A DNA stretch of 64,000 nt. Origin: PHAA01 sp963665865. Lineage in GTDB: Bacteria; Bacillota; Syntrophomonadia; Syntrophomonadales; Syntrophomonadaceae. This document shows positions 52,040 through 60,781 of this stretch, one piece after another. Position 1 is the first letter of the stretch, and each line of letters opens with the position of its first letter. A program made the position numbers and the translations under genes. Under the pieces are notes generated by a model. That model had not been told where the DNA came from. It saw only the letters and a list, made by a program, of their open reading frames with translations, and did no database searches. The stretch covers positions 2,294,001-2,358,000 of the forward strand of contig CAXXWF010000001.1 of the NCBI GenBank assembly GCA_963665865.2, written 5' to 3'.

Positions 52040-54106
52040 CTAGCACCTAATACTTACAAGGCCTGCTATATCAAGAATCAGGCTGGATGTGCCGTTACCC
52101 AGAAGCGTACAGCCGCCAATTCCTTTGATCCTTTTAAGGTACTTGGGCAGAGCTTTTACTACCACCTGTTGTTCTCCGATTAATTCATCGGCAAAAAGAC
52201 ATACACTGCGGTTATCAGTTTCGGCGATCATAATGATGCCATTATGGATCTCATTTACGGCAGTTTGAATTTTGTACATTTCATGCAGTCGCAGGATAGG
52301 TAAGCATTCTCCCCGGACCATAATCATTTCTTGTCCATCAGGATCCGTGAAGGCTTCGCTCTCCTTGGCTTTGAAAGATTCCCTAATTGAGGTAATGGGA
52401 ACGGTATAGATGGAACTCCCCACCCTTATCCCCATCCCGTCAATGATGGCCAGGGTCAAGGGGATCTTCAGTGAGACCGTCGTCCCCATATTCATCTTGC
52501 TGTCGATATAGACAGAACCACCAATATCTTCAATGTTTTGGGCAACTACATCCATACCCACACCCCGACCAGAAAACTCTGTTACTTCGGTATTGGTTGA
52601 AAAACCTGGCAGCAAAATAAATGCATATATTTCCTGGTCACTTAATTCACTCTCTGGCTTGTTAACTAGTCCGTGCTCAAGCGCCCGGCTTAGAATTTTC
52701 TCCTTATCCAGACCACCGCCATCATCCTTTATCGTAATCCATACGTCTCCCCCTTCACTTTTGGCCTCCAGCTTAATGATACCGGTGGCCGGTTTTTGCC
52801 TAGCTATCCTCTCCGGTGTTTCTTCAATACCATGATCGATGGCATTTCTTATCAAGTGCATCAGTGGATCTGATAAATGTTCAATAATATTTTTATCAAC
52901 TTCGGTTTCCTCACCGTGTATCATAAGGTCAACCGGTTTGCCCAGCTTTTTGCTCATGTCCCTTACAATGCGGTTCATCTTTTGAAAGGTGCCGGCCAAT
53001 GGAACCATACGAATAGACATTACAATATCCTGAAGCTCATTAATTACCTTGCGATGTTGACGGGCCGCTTTGTTAAAATTTTCTTTGTCATGAATCATCA
53101 ACAGATCCGGATTGCTGGTAACCATCGTTTCCGAGATTACCAATTCACCTACCAGGTCCAGCAATTGATCGAGTTTACTTAATTGCACACTAATCAGGCT
53201 TTGTTTAACCGGGGCGGCAGCCCCATTATCTACTTCCCTCTCTGACTTGATCTCTTTGTTATTAAGCACCTCGGGCCCTGACTGGCTTGACAGATCCTCT
53301 GCTTGAACTTTCGTATTCTCCACCTCTGGCACTATTTCCATCAGCTCAAAGCTTTCTACGAAAGCCAGGGTGCAGAAGAAATTTTCCATTGCCTCGCGGC
53401 TGCTCTCAGCAGCAAAAACCACTTCAAAACCTTTCTCTCGGATAACCGCAATGCACTCATTGTCCTCAATATCGGCCGGATAATGCTCAATCAATTCTCC
53501 CATTTCGCCTAATTTATGAATCACGTTAAACGCGCGTATATTTTCCATTTCGCAGTCGTCTTCAAAGATAATCAATGCCTTGAAGAGGTTTCCCCCTATC
53601 CTATCGAACGCATCGGAGCTGGGGACTACGTCCATATCCCAGTTCAGATCTATGGCCGCAGCTGCTTCAGAATGATGATCACCGGGCAAGGAGGCAGTGT
53701 TATTTTCTTTTAGAGAAATTAGATAAACATTAATGTCTAGCAGCAAGGCAGCAGAGTTGCCGTCTGCACTCTGTTCGGCCTCAATCTTGGCAATTTCTCC
53801 TTTAATGAAATCAATGCCCCTGAGGATCAAATCACAAACTTTTGAATAATCCACTACCACTGAATGCGACGTTCGCAGAAAATCGAACATGTCCTCCATG
53901 GCATGAGCAACGCCAGAAATGCTATCGAAAAACATCATAGACGCTGATCCTTTGATGGTATGCATTATTCGGAAGATTTCATTAATCTCGGTTGCTTCAA
54001 AGAAATCGCTTTTTTCACTGTTTAGAACCAGCTGTTCGAGCTGATCTGATAACTGTAAGGTCTCAAAAATGAACATCTCCAGCATTGGATCTTTGCCATT
54101 ATCCAT
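52040..54106 (-). CDS. cheA: Chemotaxis histidine kinase CheA (copy 2)
   Basis: Same five-domain kinase as copy 1; the protein from the ATG at 54106 (or the TTG at 54112) is identical. The only amino acid difference in the open frames (Arg versus Lys) is upstream of the ribosome binding site and so probably untranslated. First gene of the module cheA-cheW-scar-receptor. Confidence 0.96.
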   Translation of the reverse strand: MDNGKDPMLEMFIFETLQLSDQLEQLVLNSEKSDFFEATEINEIFRIMHTIKGSASMMFFDSISGVAHAMEDMFDFLRTSHSVVVDYSKVCDLILRGIDFIKGEIAKIEAEQSADGNSAALLLDINVYLISLKENNTASLPGDHHSEAAAAIDLNWDMDVVPSSDAFDRIGGNLFKALIIFEDDCEMENIRAFNVIHKLGEMGELIEHYPADIEDNECIAVIREKGFEVVFAAESSREAMENFFCTLAFVESFELMEIVPEVENTKVQAEDLSSQSGPEVLNNKEIKSEREVDNGAAAPVKQSLISVQLSKLDQLLDLVGELVISETMVTSNPDLLMIHDKENFNKAARQHRKVINELQDIVMSIRMVPLAGTFQKMNRIVRDMSKKLGKPVDLMIHGEETEVDKNIIEHLSDPLMHLIRNAIDHGIEETPERIARQKPATGIIKLEAKSEGGDVWITIKDDGGGLDKEKILSRALEHGLVNKPESELSDQEIYAFILLPGFSTNTEVTEFSGRGVGMDVVAQNIEDIGGSVYIDSKMNMGTTVSLKIPLTLAIIDGMGIRVGSSIYTVPITSIRESFKAKESEAFTDPDGQEMIMVRGECLPILRLHEMYKIQTAVNEIHNGIIMIAETDNRSVCLFADELIGEQQVVVKALPKYLKRIKGIGGCTLLGNGTSSLILDIAGLVSIRC

Positions 54107-54180
54107 AACCAAGCTAAATCCTCCCCTAAATACCATATATCGTACAAAAATCCAAAATAATTAAATATTTGAATTTCTAT

Positions 54181-54214
54181 TTATATATCGGAAAGATAGT
54201 TGGAAATTATATTA
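54181..54214 (-). promoter_or_regulatory. Conserved promoter block upstream of cheA copy 2
   Basis: Identical 34-base block to 46669-46702, at a slightly different distance from its cheA. Minus-strand -10-like TCCGATAT at 54192-54185, 15 bases, -35-like TATA at 54211-54208. See the entry for copy 1. Confidence 0.6.
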
Positions 54215-54285
54215 AAATTTTACAACTCATTAATTTATGGTGAATTATGGTAATATAACATGGAAAGTTACACTCAGAAAAGATT

Positions 54286-54337
54286 ATAAGGAAGATATAT
54301 TCCTGAATAATCAATTTTGGAAATATATCTTCCTTAT
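54286..54337 (-). terminator. Inverted repeat between cax and cheA, probable terminator
   Basis: Perfect 15-base arms (ATAAGGAAGATATAT and ATATATCTTCCTTAT) with a 22-base loop, followed on the minus strand by AATCTTTTC. It lies 65 bases after the antiporter stop codon. The T tract is not perfect, so its strength is uncertain. Confidence 0.6.
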
Positions 54338-54401
54338 TTAAAATGGGATTTTTCGAAAAATGAAAGGCAGTTACTAGGATAATAAAAATTATCGGCCTAG
54401 T

Positions 54402-55424
54402 CTATAAGAAATAGAAGGCGATAGCAATAATGAAATAGGCGGCGACTAGAAGCGCGCCTTCGAGCCAGTTTGACTCGCCATCCAGACTGATAAATTGGGC
54501 TATCAAAACGGCTAAGGCAACCACTACAATCTCATGAAAATTAAACATCATGGTCATCGGACTGCCCAAGGCTAAACTGAGGAATATCAGCAGCGGTGTG
54601 ACTAGCATAGCAATCTGAGTACTGGATCCCATGGCAATCTCAAAGGAAAGATCCATCTTGTTTCTATAGGCCATGGTCACCGCCGTAAAATGTTCGGCGG
54701 CATTACCAATGATGGGGATTATAATGATGCCTATAAACAGCTGGGACCAACCCAATGCTTCCGTTACCGGTTCAATACCTCCCACCAGAAACTCACTCTC
54801 CAGGGCAATCAATAGAGTGCTCAAACCTAGCACCAACAGAGCTCTGGAACGACTCCAACGTGCTGCCTCTGCCTCACAAATCTCGGTGGTACGACCCATA
54901 GCGAAAAGCAAACCAGCAAAATATAAAATGAGTAGTATAGAAGCAATCGCCAGACTGAATCCTTCCAAAGCATGATGCTGGGTTGCCCCCTGAAAAAATA
55001 CCGCTGGGATAATAAGGGCAATAATACTCAGGAACATCAGGTTGGTCTGGTTGCTGAAATGTACTCGGTCAAAGGTCTGCTCGCCATTTTTTAAGCCCCC
55101 TACCAGTATGGCTATACCCAGAACCAATAATATATTACCCAATATACTGCCCGCAATAGAGGCCTTAACCACATCAAACAAACCCGCTCTTAGGGCAAAG
55201 ATCGTTATTAGTAATTCCGTAGCGTTGCCAAAGGTGGCGTTTAATAATCCCCCTACTCGTTCTCCAGCATGACAGGCCAGGCTTTCCGTCGCCTCCCCCA
55301 TAAACCCGGCTAGAGGAATAATTGCAATGCATGCAGCAAAAAACATGGCTAGTTCGTTGCCGTTAAATCTGAAATATATACTGAACGGAATGGCTAACAG
55401 CAAGTAGTATAATGATTTTCCCAT
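54402..55424 (-). CDS. cax: Calcium/proton antiporter of the CaxA/ChaA type
   Basis: Inner-membrane cation exchanger, about 340 residues and around 11 transmembrane segments. Both halves carry the acidic ion-binding repeat: GLLNATFGNATELLITIFAL and IPIIGNAAEHFTAVTMAYR. The ATG at 55424 (MGKSLYYLLLA) follows GGGGGGAT by about 8 bases; codons upstream lack a site. No link to the chemotaxis genes is apparent. Confidence 0.93.
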   Translation of the reverse strand: MGKSLYYLLLAIPFSIYFRFNGNELAMFFAACIAIIPLAGFMGEATESLACHAGERVGGLLNATFGNATELLITIFALRAGLFDVVKASIAGSILGNILLVLGIAILVGGLKNGEQTFDRVHFSNQTNLMFLSIIALIIPAVFFQGATQHHALEGFSLAIASILLILYFAGLLFAMGRTTEICEAEAARWSRSRALLVLGLSTLLIALESEFLVGGIEPVTEALGWSQLFIGIIIIPIIGNAAEHFTAVTMAYRNKMDLSFEIAMGSSTQIAMLVTPLLIFLSLALGSPMTMMFNFHEIVVVALAVLIAQFISLDGESNWLEGALLVAAYFIIAIAFYFL

Positions 55425-55675
55425 GATTCTAATCCCCCCAATATTATCCAAAACCCTCTTTAGTTTACTTCATTCCATTTTTCCACTCAATAGAGACCAG
55501 TCATTATTAAATATTATGCCAAATTATCACCTTTGGAAATCAAGAAAAAGCTAACCAATTCACCGACACAATTGGCATTATTCTCAATATTCCCCTCAAT
55601 TGGGTTCCAACCATTATGTCAACTGAATATGATGTAGCGTAACAACGTTACACATTTATAAAAGGAGATGATTAA

Positions 55676-56740
55676 ATGGGTTGTGTAAAAAGGAGACGTC
55701 GCGTGGGGGCGGTATATAGTATGACTAATGCAGCGGCAAATAATGAGGTTATTGCTTTCCGTCGGCGGCGTAACGGTACACTTATCCGTATTAACGCCTA
55801 CCCAACTGGAGGCAGCGGCACGGGTGAGGCGGTGGTTGACCCGCTCGGATCGCAAGGATCCATAATATTGTCCAACCACGGCCACTTCCTTTTTGTCGTG
55901 AATGCTGGCAGCAACAGCATTAGTAGTTTCCGTGTTTCCCGCCGCGGCGAACTTACATTGATAAACACGGAACCCTCAGGAGGGGTTAGACCCAACAGTC
56001 TGACGGTGTTCGGCAACCTCCTTTATGTCACCAATGCGGGCAACGCCGTTACCGCTTCCAATATTGCCGGCTTACGGGTAGGAATTGACGGAAGTCTTTC
56101 GTTAATTGTTGGTTCAGCCCATGCCCTGAGCACATCCGGCGCTAAACCAGCGTGTGTTGTCTTCAGTCTTGATGGCAGTCAAGTGGTTGTGTCCGAACAG
56201 AATAACAACCGCCTCAGTGTTTTCCATGTCAACATCGACGGCACCTTGACTGGACCAACCATCAATAATTCCAGTGGCGCCGGTCCATTTGGCTCCGTTT
56301 TCCTGTCCACCGGACCTTTGCTTAATGCAGAGGCGGGGACCAATGCGCTGTCCTCCTATGACTTAGCTGCCAATGGAGTACTTTCGATCATCAGTGGCTC
56401 GGTTCTAAACTTCCAGTCGGCAACCTGCTGGGTATCCAAATCCAAGTTTGAGCATTTTGCCTATACATCCAACACTGGCAGTCACACCATAACTATTTAC
56501 CGCATCGGACCCGGCGGAACGCTGACGGTCAGAGATATCGTCTACAGCACCTTTAGAGCCCAGGGTGCGCCGATTGATAATGGCGTGAGCAGGGATGGCC
56601 GTAACTTCTATGCCTTGAATGGTAATCAAGGATCTATTTCAGTATTTCGCATCGATAGACGTGGCAGACTGATCCGGTTACAGGTAATTAAGGATACAGG
56701 GTTGCCGGAAATAGGCGCGCAGGGTTTGGCAGTTCGCTGA
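55676..56740 (+). CDS. Beta-propeller protein, lactonase (YbhE)-like
   Basis: 354-residue protein made of repeated propeller blades (HGHFLFVVNAGSNSISSFRV, VFGNLLYVTNAGNAV, DGSQVVVSEQNNNRLSVFHV, DGRNFYALNGNQGSISVFRI), as in the 7-bladed lactonase/YVTN family. There is no signal peptide; the N-terminus starts MGCVKRRRRVGAVY. AAAAGGAGATGATTAA precedes the ATG. Activity is not predicted. It is the first plus-strand gene after a long run of minus-strand genes and is followed by a terminator. Confidence 0.75.
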   Translation: MGCVKRRRRVGAVYSMTNAAANNEVIAFRRRRNGTLIRINAYPTGGSGTGEAVVDPLGSQGSIILSNHGHFLFVVNAGSNSISSFRVSRRGELTLINTEPSGGVRPNSLTVFGNLLYVTNAGNAVTASNIAGLRVGIDGSLSLIVGSAHALSTSGAKPACVVFSLDGSQVVVSEQNNNRLSVFHVNIDGTLTGPTINNSSGAGPFGSVFLSTGPLLNAEAGTNALSSYDLAANGVLSIISGSVLNFQSATCWVSKSKFEHFAYTSNTGSHTITIYRIGPGGTLTVRDIVYSTFRAQGAPIDNGVSRDGRNFYALNGNQGSISVFRIDRRGRLIRLQVIKDTGLPEIGAQGLAVR

Positions 56741-56769
56741 TCCTCAATTAGAAAACCTATTCTATTGAA

Positions 56770-56800
56770 GGAGAGAAATTTGAATCATTTCTCTCCTTTT
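56770..56800 (+). terminator. Intrinsic terminator of the beta-propeller gene
   Basis: GGAGAGAAAT and ATTTCTCTCC pair around a short loop, followed by TTTT. It lies 29 bases after the stop codon. Confidence 0.88.
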
Positions 56801-56902
56801 AATTTTGTATTATATTTAAATAAGTGAGATTTTTATTTGGTTGCCGCATACATATAGTAGCTAGAACTATGACTGGTCAACATTAATTAATAGGAGGTAC
56901 CC

Positions 56903-57706
56903 ATGAGTAACTATTTTATTGCAGTGATTTTAGGAATTGTGGAAGGGGTAACTGAGTTTTTACCGATTTCTTCAACGGGGCATTTGATTGTCGTCAACCG
57001 CTTGGTTGGTTTTACCGGTAGTTTTGCCAATATGTTTGATGTGATCATCCAACTCGGCGCTATTCTATCGGTAGTCGTGTATTTTTGGCAGCGAATCAAT
57101 CCTTTCAGCAGTAAGAAGACCAATCAGGAAAAAAGTGAAACTTGGAAATTGTGGAAAAAGACGGTTATAGCCGTCATCCCAGCTTTACTAATCGGCGGCA
57201 CCATCGGCAAGTACGTCGAGGATGCTCTTTTTAATCCTCTGACAGTAGCTATCGCTCTGATTATAGGTGGAATTATAATAATTATTATAGAGAATCATTC
57301 CCAATCAAATACCATCACTTCTATCTCCGCGCTCAACTATAAAAAGGCTTTTCTTATTGGTTTGATTCAGTGTCTGGCCATGATTCCGGGAACTTCACGA
57401 TCGGCAGCGACTATCATTGGGGCGATGTTGTTGGGTGCTTCCCGGAGCGTAGCCGCTGAATTTTCCTTCTTTTTAGCAATTCCCACTATGGTGGCTGCAA
57501 CAGCCTATTCATTTCTTAAATTCAATACGAGTTTGAGTGCGATCGAATGGCAGATCCTAATTATTGGATTTGTGGTTTCATTCCTGGTGGCCTGGGTCGT
57601 CATCGCGGCATTTATGAACTACATCAGGAAGAGGGATTTCAAGCCCTTCGGGTATTATCGTATGATTTTCGGCTTTGTGGTTCTCTACATCGCTTTTATG
57701 AAATAG
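56903..57706 (+). CDS. uppP: Undecaprenyl-diphosphatase UppP (BacA)
   Basis: Membrane phosphatase that regenerates the lipid carrier for cell wall synthesis; gives bacitracin resistance when overproduced. 267 residues, about eight membrane segments, with the active-site motifs GVTEFLPISSTGHLIV and MIPGTSRSAATIIGAM. AGGAGG precedes the ATG. It runs convergently towards the MntR-like gene. Confidence 0.95.
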   Translation: MSNYFIAVILGIVEGVTEFLPISSTGHLIVVNRLVGFTGSFANMFDVIIQLGAILSVVVYFWQRINPFSSKKTNQEKSETWKLWKKTVIAVIPALLIGGTIGKYVEDALFNPLTVAIALIIGGIIIIIIENHSQSNTITSISALNYKKAFLIGLIQCLAMIPGTSRSAATIIGAMLLGASRSVAAEFSFFLAIPTMVAATAYSFLKFNTSLSAIEWQILIIGFVVSFLVAWVVIAAFMNYIRKRDFKPFGYYRMIFGFVVLYIAFMK

Positions 57707-57753
57707 CTGCCCATTGCAATTATCAAAACCGTAAATACTCTGACGTTATTCGC

Positions 57754-58236
57754 TTATTTTGCTTTTGTATATGCTGCTTTAAATTGCCGAAGCCTTTCAA
57801 GGATATCAGGTGAAGCAGCTAAAAAGTCGTTTAGTATTTTGATATTTTGAAGTGTGTCTATGCTTAGATAATGCTCAATGAGTTCTGTTTCAAGTAATAC
57901 GGTATCTTGAACCCCAATATTTCTCAATAATATTTCCACGCTTTCATGGCGATCCAGCAGAAAAGATCCCATCACCTCACCTTTGGTCGTCAGTCTAATA
58001 ATTCCATATTTCTCATAGGCCAGATATCCCATATCTGACAACTTACTTACTGTCTTGGACGCTGAAGGTGCTTTTACATGCAGCTGTACAGCCAATTGGT
58101 TAATTCGAACGTAACCTTCTTCCTGACAATTTCTGTAGATCATCTCCAGGTAGTCTTCCATACTTGGAGTTAGATGGTCGTTATTTTTTTTAATGATCTC
58201 ATAACCTCGAAAGGTATGAAACTCTTGATTATCCAC
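57754..58236 (-). CDS. MntR/DtxR-family metal-dependent regulator
   Basis: Winged-helix repressor of 160 residues. The N-terminal DNA-binding region is LTPSMEDYLEMIYRNCQEEG with the MntR metal ligands Asp and Glu (EDYLE); the second domain has RHESVE (His) and ELIEHYLS (Glu, Glu, His). The His rather than Cys pattern points to manganese sensing. GTG start at 58236. No obvious manganese transporter lies in the window. Confidence 0.85.
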   Translation of the reverse strand: MDNQEFHTFRGYEIIKKNNDHLTPSMEDYLEMIYRNCQEEGYVRINQLAVQLHVKAPSASKTVSKLSDMGYLAYEKYGIIRLTTKGEVMGSFLLDRHESVEILLRNIGVQDTVLLETELIEHYLSIDTLQNIKILNDFLAASPDILERLRQFKAAYTKAK

Positions 58237-58558
58237 TCTTATCTCTCACTTTCCAAAAAGGCGTTCTTTTCAACTTATCCGCTCATTGGTAATCAATGTT
58301 AACTAAAGAGATGTTACCAATTGGTTTTGCTTTCTTAATAGAATGAGACGTGTGAAAATATTTTTCTCTCGTCTAACTTATGATTGCTGGGATTAAAGTA
58401 TGAATATATGGAGGGTTCGATTAAGGGTAGGGCTGACAGCGGTATGTACTATGCTAAGTAATGGCGAAAAGGAAAATACCGAAGGCCTTAAACCTTCGGT
58501 ATTTTTGTGTTCAATATTGGTGGCGAGGCCGGGGTTGAATGTTTTTAACCCCTACCTA
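58237..58558. other. Intergenic region without a gene; one terminator
   Basis: Between the MntR-like gene and the SLH gene. Apart from the terminator at 58475-58503 I see no coding frame, repeat or recognisable promoter; the sequence upstream of the MntR-like gene is AT-rich (GTTAACTAAAGAGATG) and may hold its promoter. Confidence 0.5.
58475..58503 (-). terminator. Intrinsic terminator of the SLH gene
   Basis: Minus strand AATACCGAAGG, loop, CCTTCGGTATT followed by TTCC; the same stem is followed by TTTTTG on the plus strand, so it could act in both directions. It lies 55 bases after the SLH stop codon. Confidence 0.85.
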
Positions 58559-60292
58559 CTAGATGAAATTGATGGTTAAAGTGCTCATATGGCCAGCCAG
58601 GTCGTAATAATCCAGCTGAATGCTGCCAACATCAGCACCCAAACAGAAGTCCATGGCCCCTTTAATAAGTGCGTAGTCGTTATGGATATTTAAAGTGAGT
58701 GAACTTGAGTTTGGCCCTCCGAAATGGCTGTAGACCAACCCTTTGGCGAAAGCTTCCATTCCCGGCGGCCAGACTAACAGAGTGCCCGCCCGGTTATAGG
58801 CGCGCAGGTTGAAATCACTGCTGCTAGCAGTCTTGATCGCTTCATTGAAGTTTATGGTCACTGTGCCAATCGTCGCCGCCGCTGGAGTAAGGGGTCCCAC
58901 TGTATAAGTACTGCTAGCGCCAGATGGGGCGACAGTAAGATTGTTTGCAGTGAAACTTACCACGATGGGGTAGGTAGTAGTGCCACCGCCACCGCCACCA
59001 CCGCCGCTATTACTTGGTGGTGTTGCTCCTGGACCGCTCGTTATAGTATCGGCTTTGGTAGCCGGTACGGTACTATTGTCGGTAGTAATACTACCAGTTC
59101 CGGTTACACTTGCAGCAGCATTAGCCGTAAATGTGGTTACGGTTGCCCCACCAGCAATATTTATGGTTGCATTTACTGCACTTGTTGCAGTAGTCAAATT
59201 GGCAATAGTTCCGCTGGTCAAAGAAACATTGGCGTTAGCTCCCTCAAGGGTTACGCTCCCAAAGTCTCCACTCAGGGTTACCTGGCCAGTTGCAGATACG
59301 GTAACACCTTCAACGGTCGCACCAGGTGCTACATCTACGGTGGCACCATTTGCCAAGGTTAAACTGACAACTGAACTACCATTCACACACGATATATGAA
59401 CATTAGCTTTATTAGAGGTAACCGTTCCTAATGTACTACCATCGAGCGTAATACTATGCGCACCTCCGCCGTTTATGACGGTGTCGCCGCGGACAGTGAC
59501 ATTTTTCAGGGTTACATTACCATCACCAACGGCCTCAGCAATTAAGAGATCTCCATTAATTATGGTATTCTGCAGAATAACTCCTGAAGCACCAATGGTT
59601 ACGTTTCCATCAATCGTGGTAGATCCAGTCTGTGGCCCGAAGGTTCCAGCCTGGTTATAAACAGTAACTTTAGCTGGCATGACCTCATGGTTCAGCATGA
59701 CGGCTGCCATTGCTTTGGTGGTTAAATCAGACGCAACAAAATTTCCATCAGGATATCCATTCATGTAGCCAGCTTTTACCACGGCAGCCACAAATTTTTG
59801 ACTCCATACTGGAATATTAGCTGCATCTTTGAATTTCACCAGTGAATCCGCGCCGGCAGAAGTGTCTAGTTTGGCGGCCTGGGCGAGCATTGTGGCTGCT
59901 TCTGCCCGGGTGATGAATGCATTAGGATTCATCATGCCGTTCGATCCGACCGAGTATCCAGCTGCCACGGCTTTGGCTATATCGGGAGCAAACCAATCAC
60001 CGGAATTAACATCAGTGTAGTTTATAGCAACAGTATTATTGAAAGAAAAAGCTCGATTGATCATTACGATAAATTCAGCTCTAGTAACGGAATTATCCGG
60101 CTTAAAGGTACCATCTGGATTGCCTGATATAACTCCTTGTCCTACTAGCTTTTCTATCTGGCTTTGGGCCCAGTGACCGCTGATGTCCGTCGGCATGGTC
60201 GCCGCCCGGGCCTGGGCTATTCCTAAACCTGTCCAAATCGTTAAGAAAAAGGCTGTCAAAATAAGTAAGCCAAGTTTTCTCGATTTTAGCAA
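58559..60292 (-). CDS. S-layer-homology domain protein with beta-helix region
   Basis: Secreted surface protein, 577 residues. Signal peptide about 1-31 (LGLLILTAFFLTIWTGLGIA, ending QARA). Three SLH repeats follow to about 205 (ISGHWAQSQIEKLVGQGVIS; VTRAEFIVMINRAF; ITRAEAATMLAQAAKL). Residues about 215-430 are Thr/Val/Ala-rich with a repeating pattern fitting a right-handed beta-helix (VTLKNVTVRGDTVINGGGA), then a Gly-rich linker. The last 125 residues are a beta-rich domain I do not recognise. TTG start at 60292 with GGAGG 8 bases upstream. A possible substrate of the neighbouring secreted protease. Confidence 0.88.
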   Translation of the reverse strand: MLKSRKLGLLILTAFFLTIWTGLGIAQARAATMPTDISGHWAQSQIEKLVGQGVISGNPDGTFKPDNSVTRAEFIVMINRAFSFNNTVAINYTDVNSGDWFAPDIAKAVAAGYSVGSNGMMNPNAFITRAEAATMLAQAAKLDTSAGADSLVKFKDAANIPVWSQKFVAAVVKAGYMNGYPDGNFVASDLTTKAMAAVMLNHEVMPAKVTVYNQAGTFGPQTGSTTIDGNVTIGASGVILQNTIINGDLLIAEAVGDGNVTLKNVTVRGDTVINGGGAHSITLDGSTLGTVTSNKANVHISCVNGSSVVSLTLANGATVDVAPGATVEGVTVSATGQVTLSGDFGSVTLEGANANVSLTSGTIANLTTATSAVNATINIAGGATVTTFTANAAASVTGTGSITTDNSTVPATKADTITSGPGATPPSNSGGGGGGGGTTTYPIVVSFTANNLTVAPSGASSTYTVGPLTPAAATIGTVTINFNEAIKTASSSDFNLRAYNRAGTLLVWPPGMEAFAKGLVYSHFGGPNSSSLTLNIHNDYALIKGAMDFCLGADVGSIQLDYYDLAGHMSTLTINFI

Positions 60293-60430
60293 ATTGTTCG
60301 CCTCCTTGGTTTATTAATACCTATGTAACCTGGATCCAACCCTCCACTTCCCTCCTTCAGGCTGCAACTTCAATCTCCTTGATCACCTACAAGATTGGGA
60401 TAAGAAACACCTACTTCGACTGGTCGCCAA

Positions 60431-60481
60431 GCAGGTTAATGAACTATGATTCTCCTTATGGCAACCGTCCGGGTAACCTGC
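60431..60481 (-). other. Long hairpin in the SLH-gene leader, function unknown
   Basis: GCAGGTTA (60431-60438) and TAACCTGC (60474-60481) form a perfect 8-base-pair stem around a 35-base internal segment containing GGACGGTTGCC. It lies about 140 bases upstream of the SLH start, in the 490-base gap 60293-60781, which otherwise contains no gene. It does not match the GEMM-I motifs found elsewhere in the window. Could be a structured leader or an RNA-binding protein site. Confidence 0.4.
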
Positions 60482-60781
60482 CGTATTGTGGTACGTATTC
60501 TACGTCTCCATTTCCCAAAAGTTCCAGTCAATAAATGGTCCGGCAAATAATACCGTCATATGTATAATACTACCATTTTCAAGGAATTACAAGTTGCAGT
60601 TACATATTTTGTTGTTTACCACTAATATAAAAATGCAGCCCCGAATTAAATAAATTATCGCCAGCACCTCGAATGTCTACAGACCTTTTGGTGTATGCTA
60701 ATTCACGCACAAGGAGAGCAGAAAGGTGTTGACGATGGTCATAATAATACAGATACTGCATCTTGTTATTGCCAAACCTAA

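Noticed and set aside
60431..60481. A GEMM-I aptamer in the SLH leader
   Set aside because: The GGCAAACC, GNRA hairpin and GACGCAAAGCC core are all absent.
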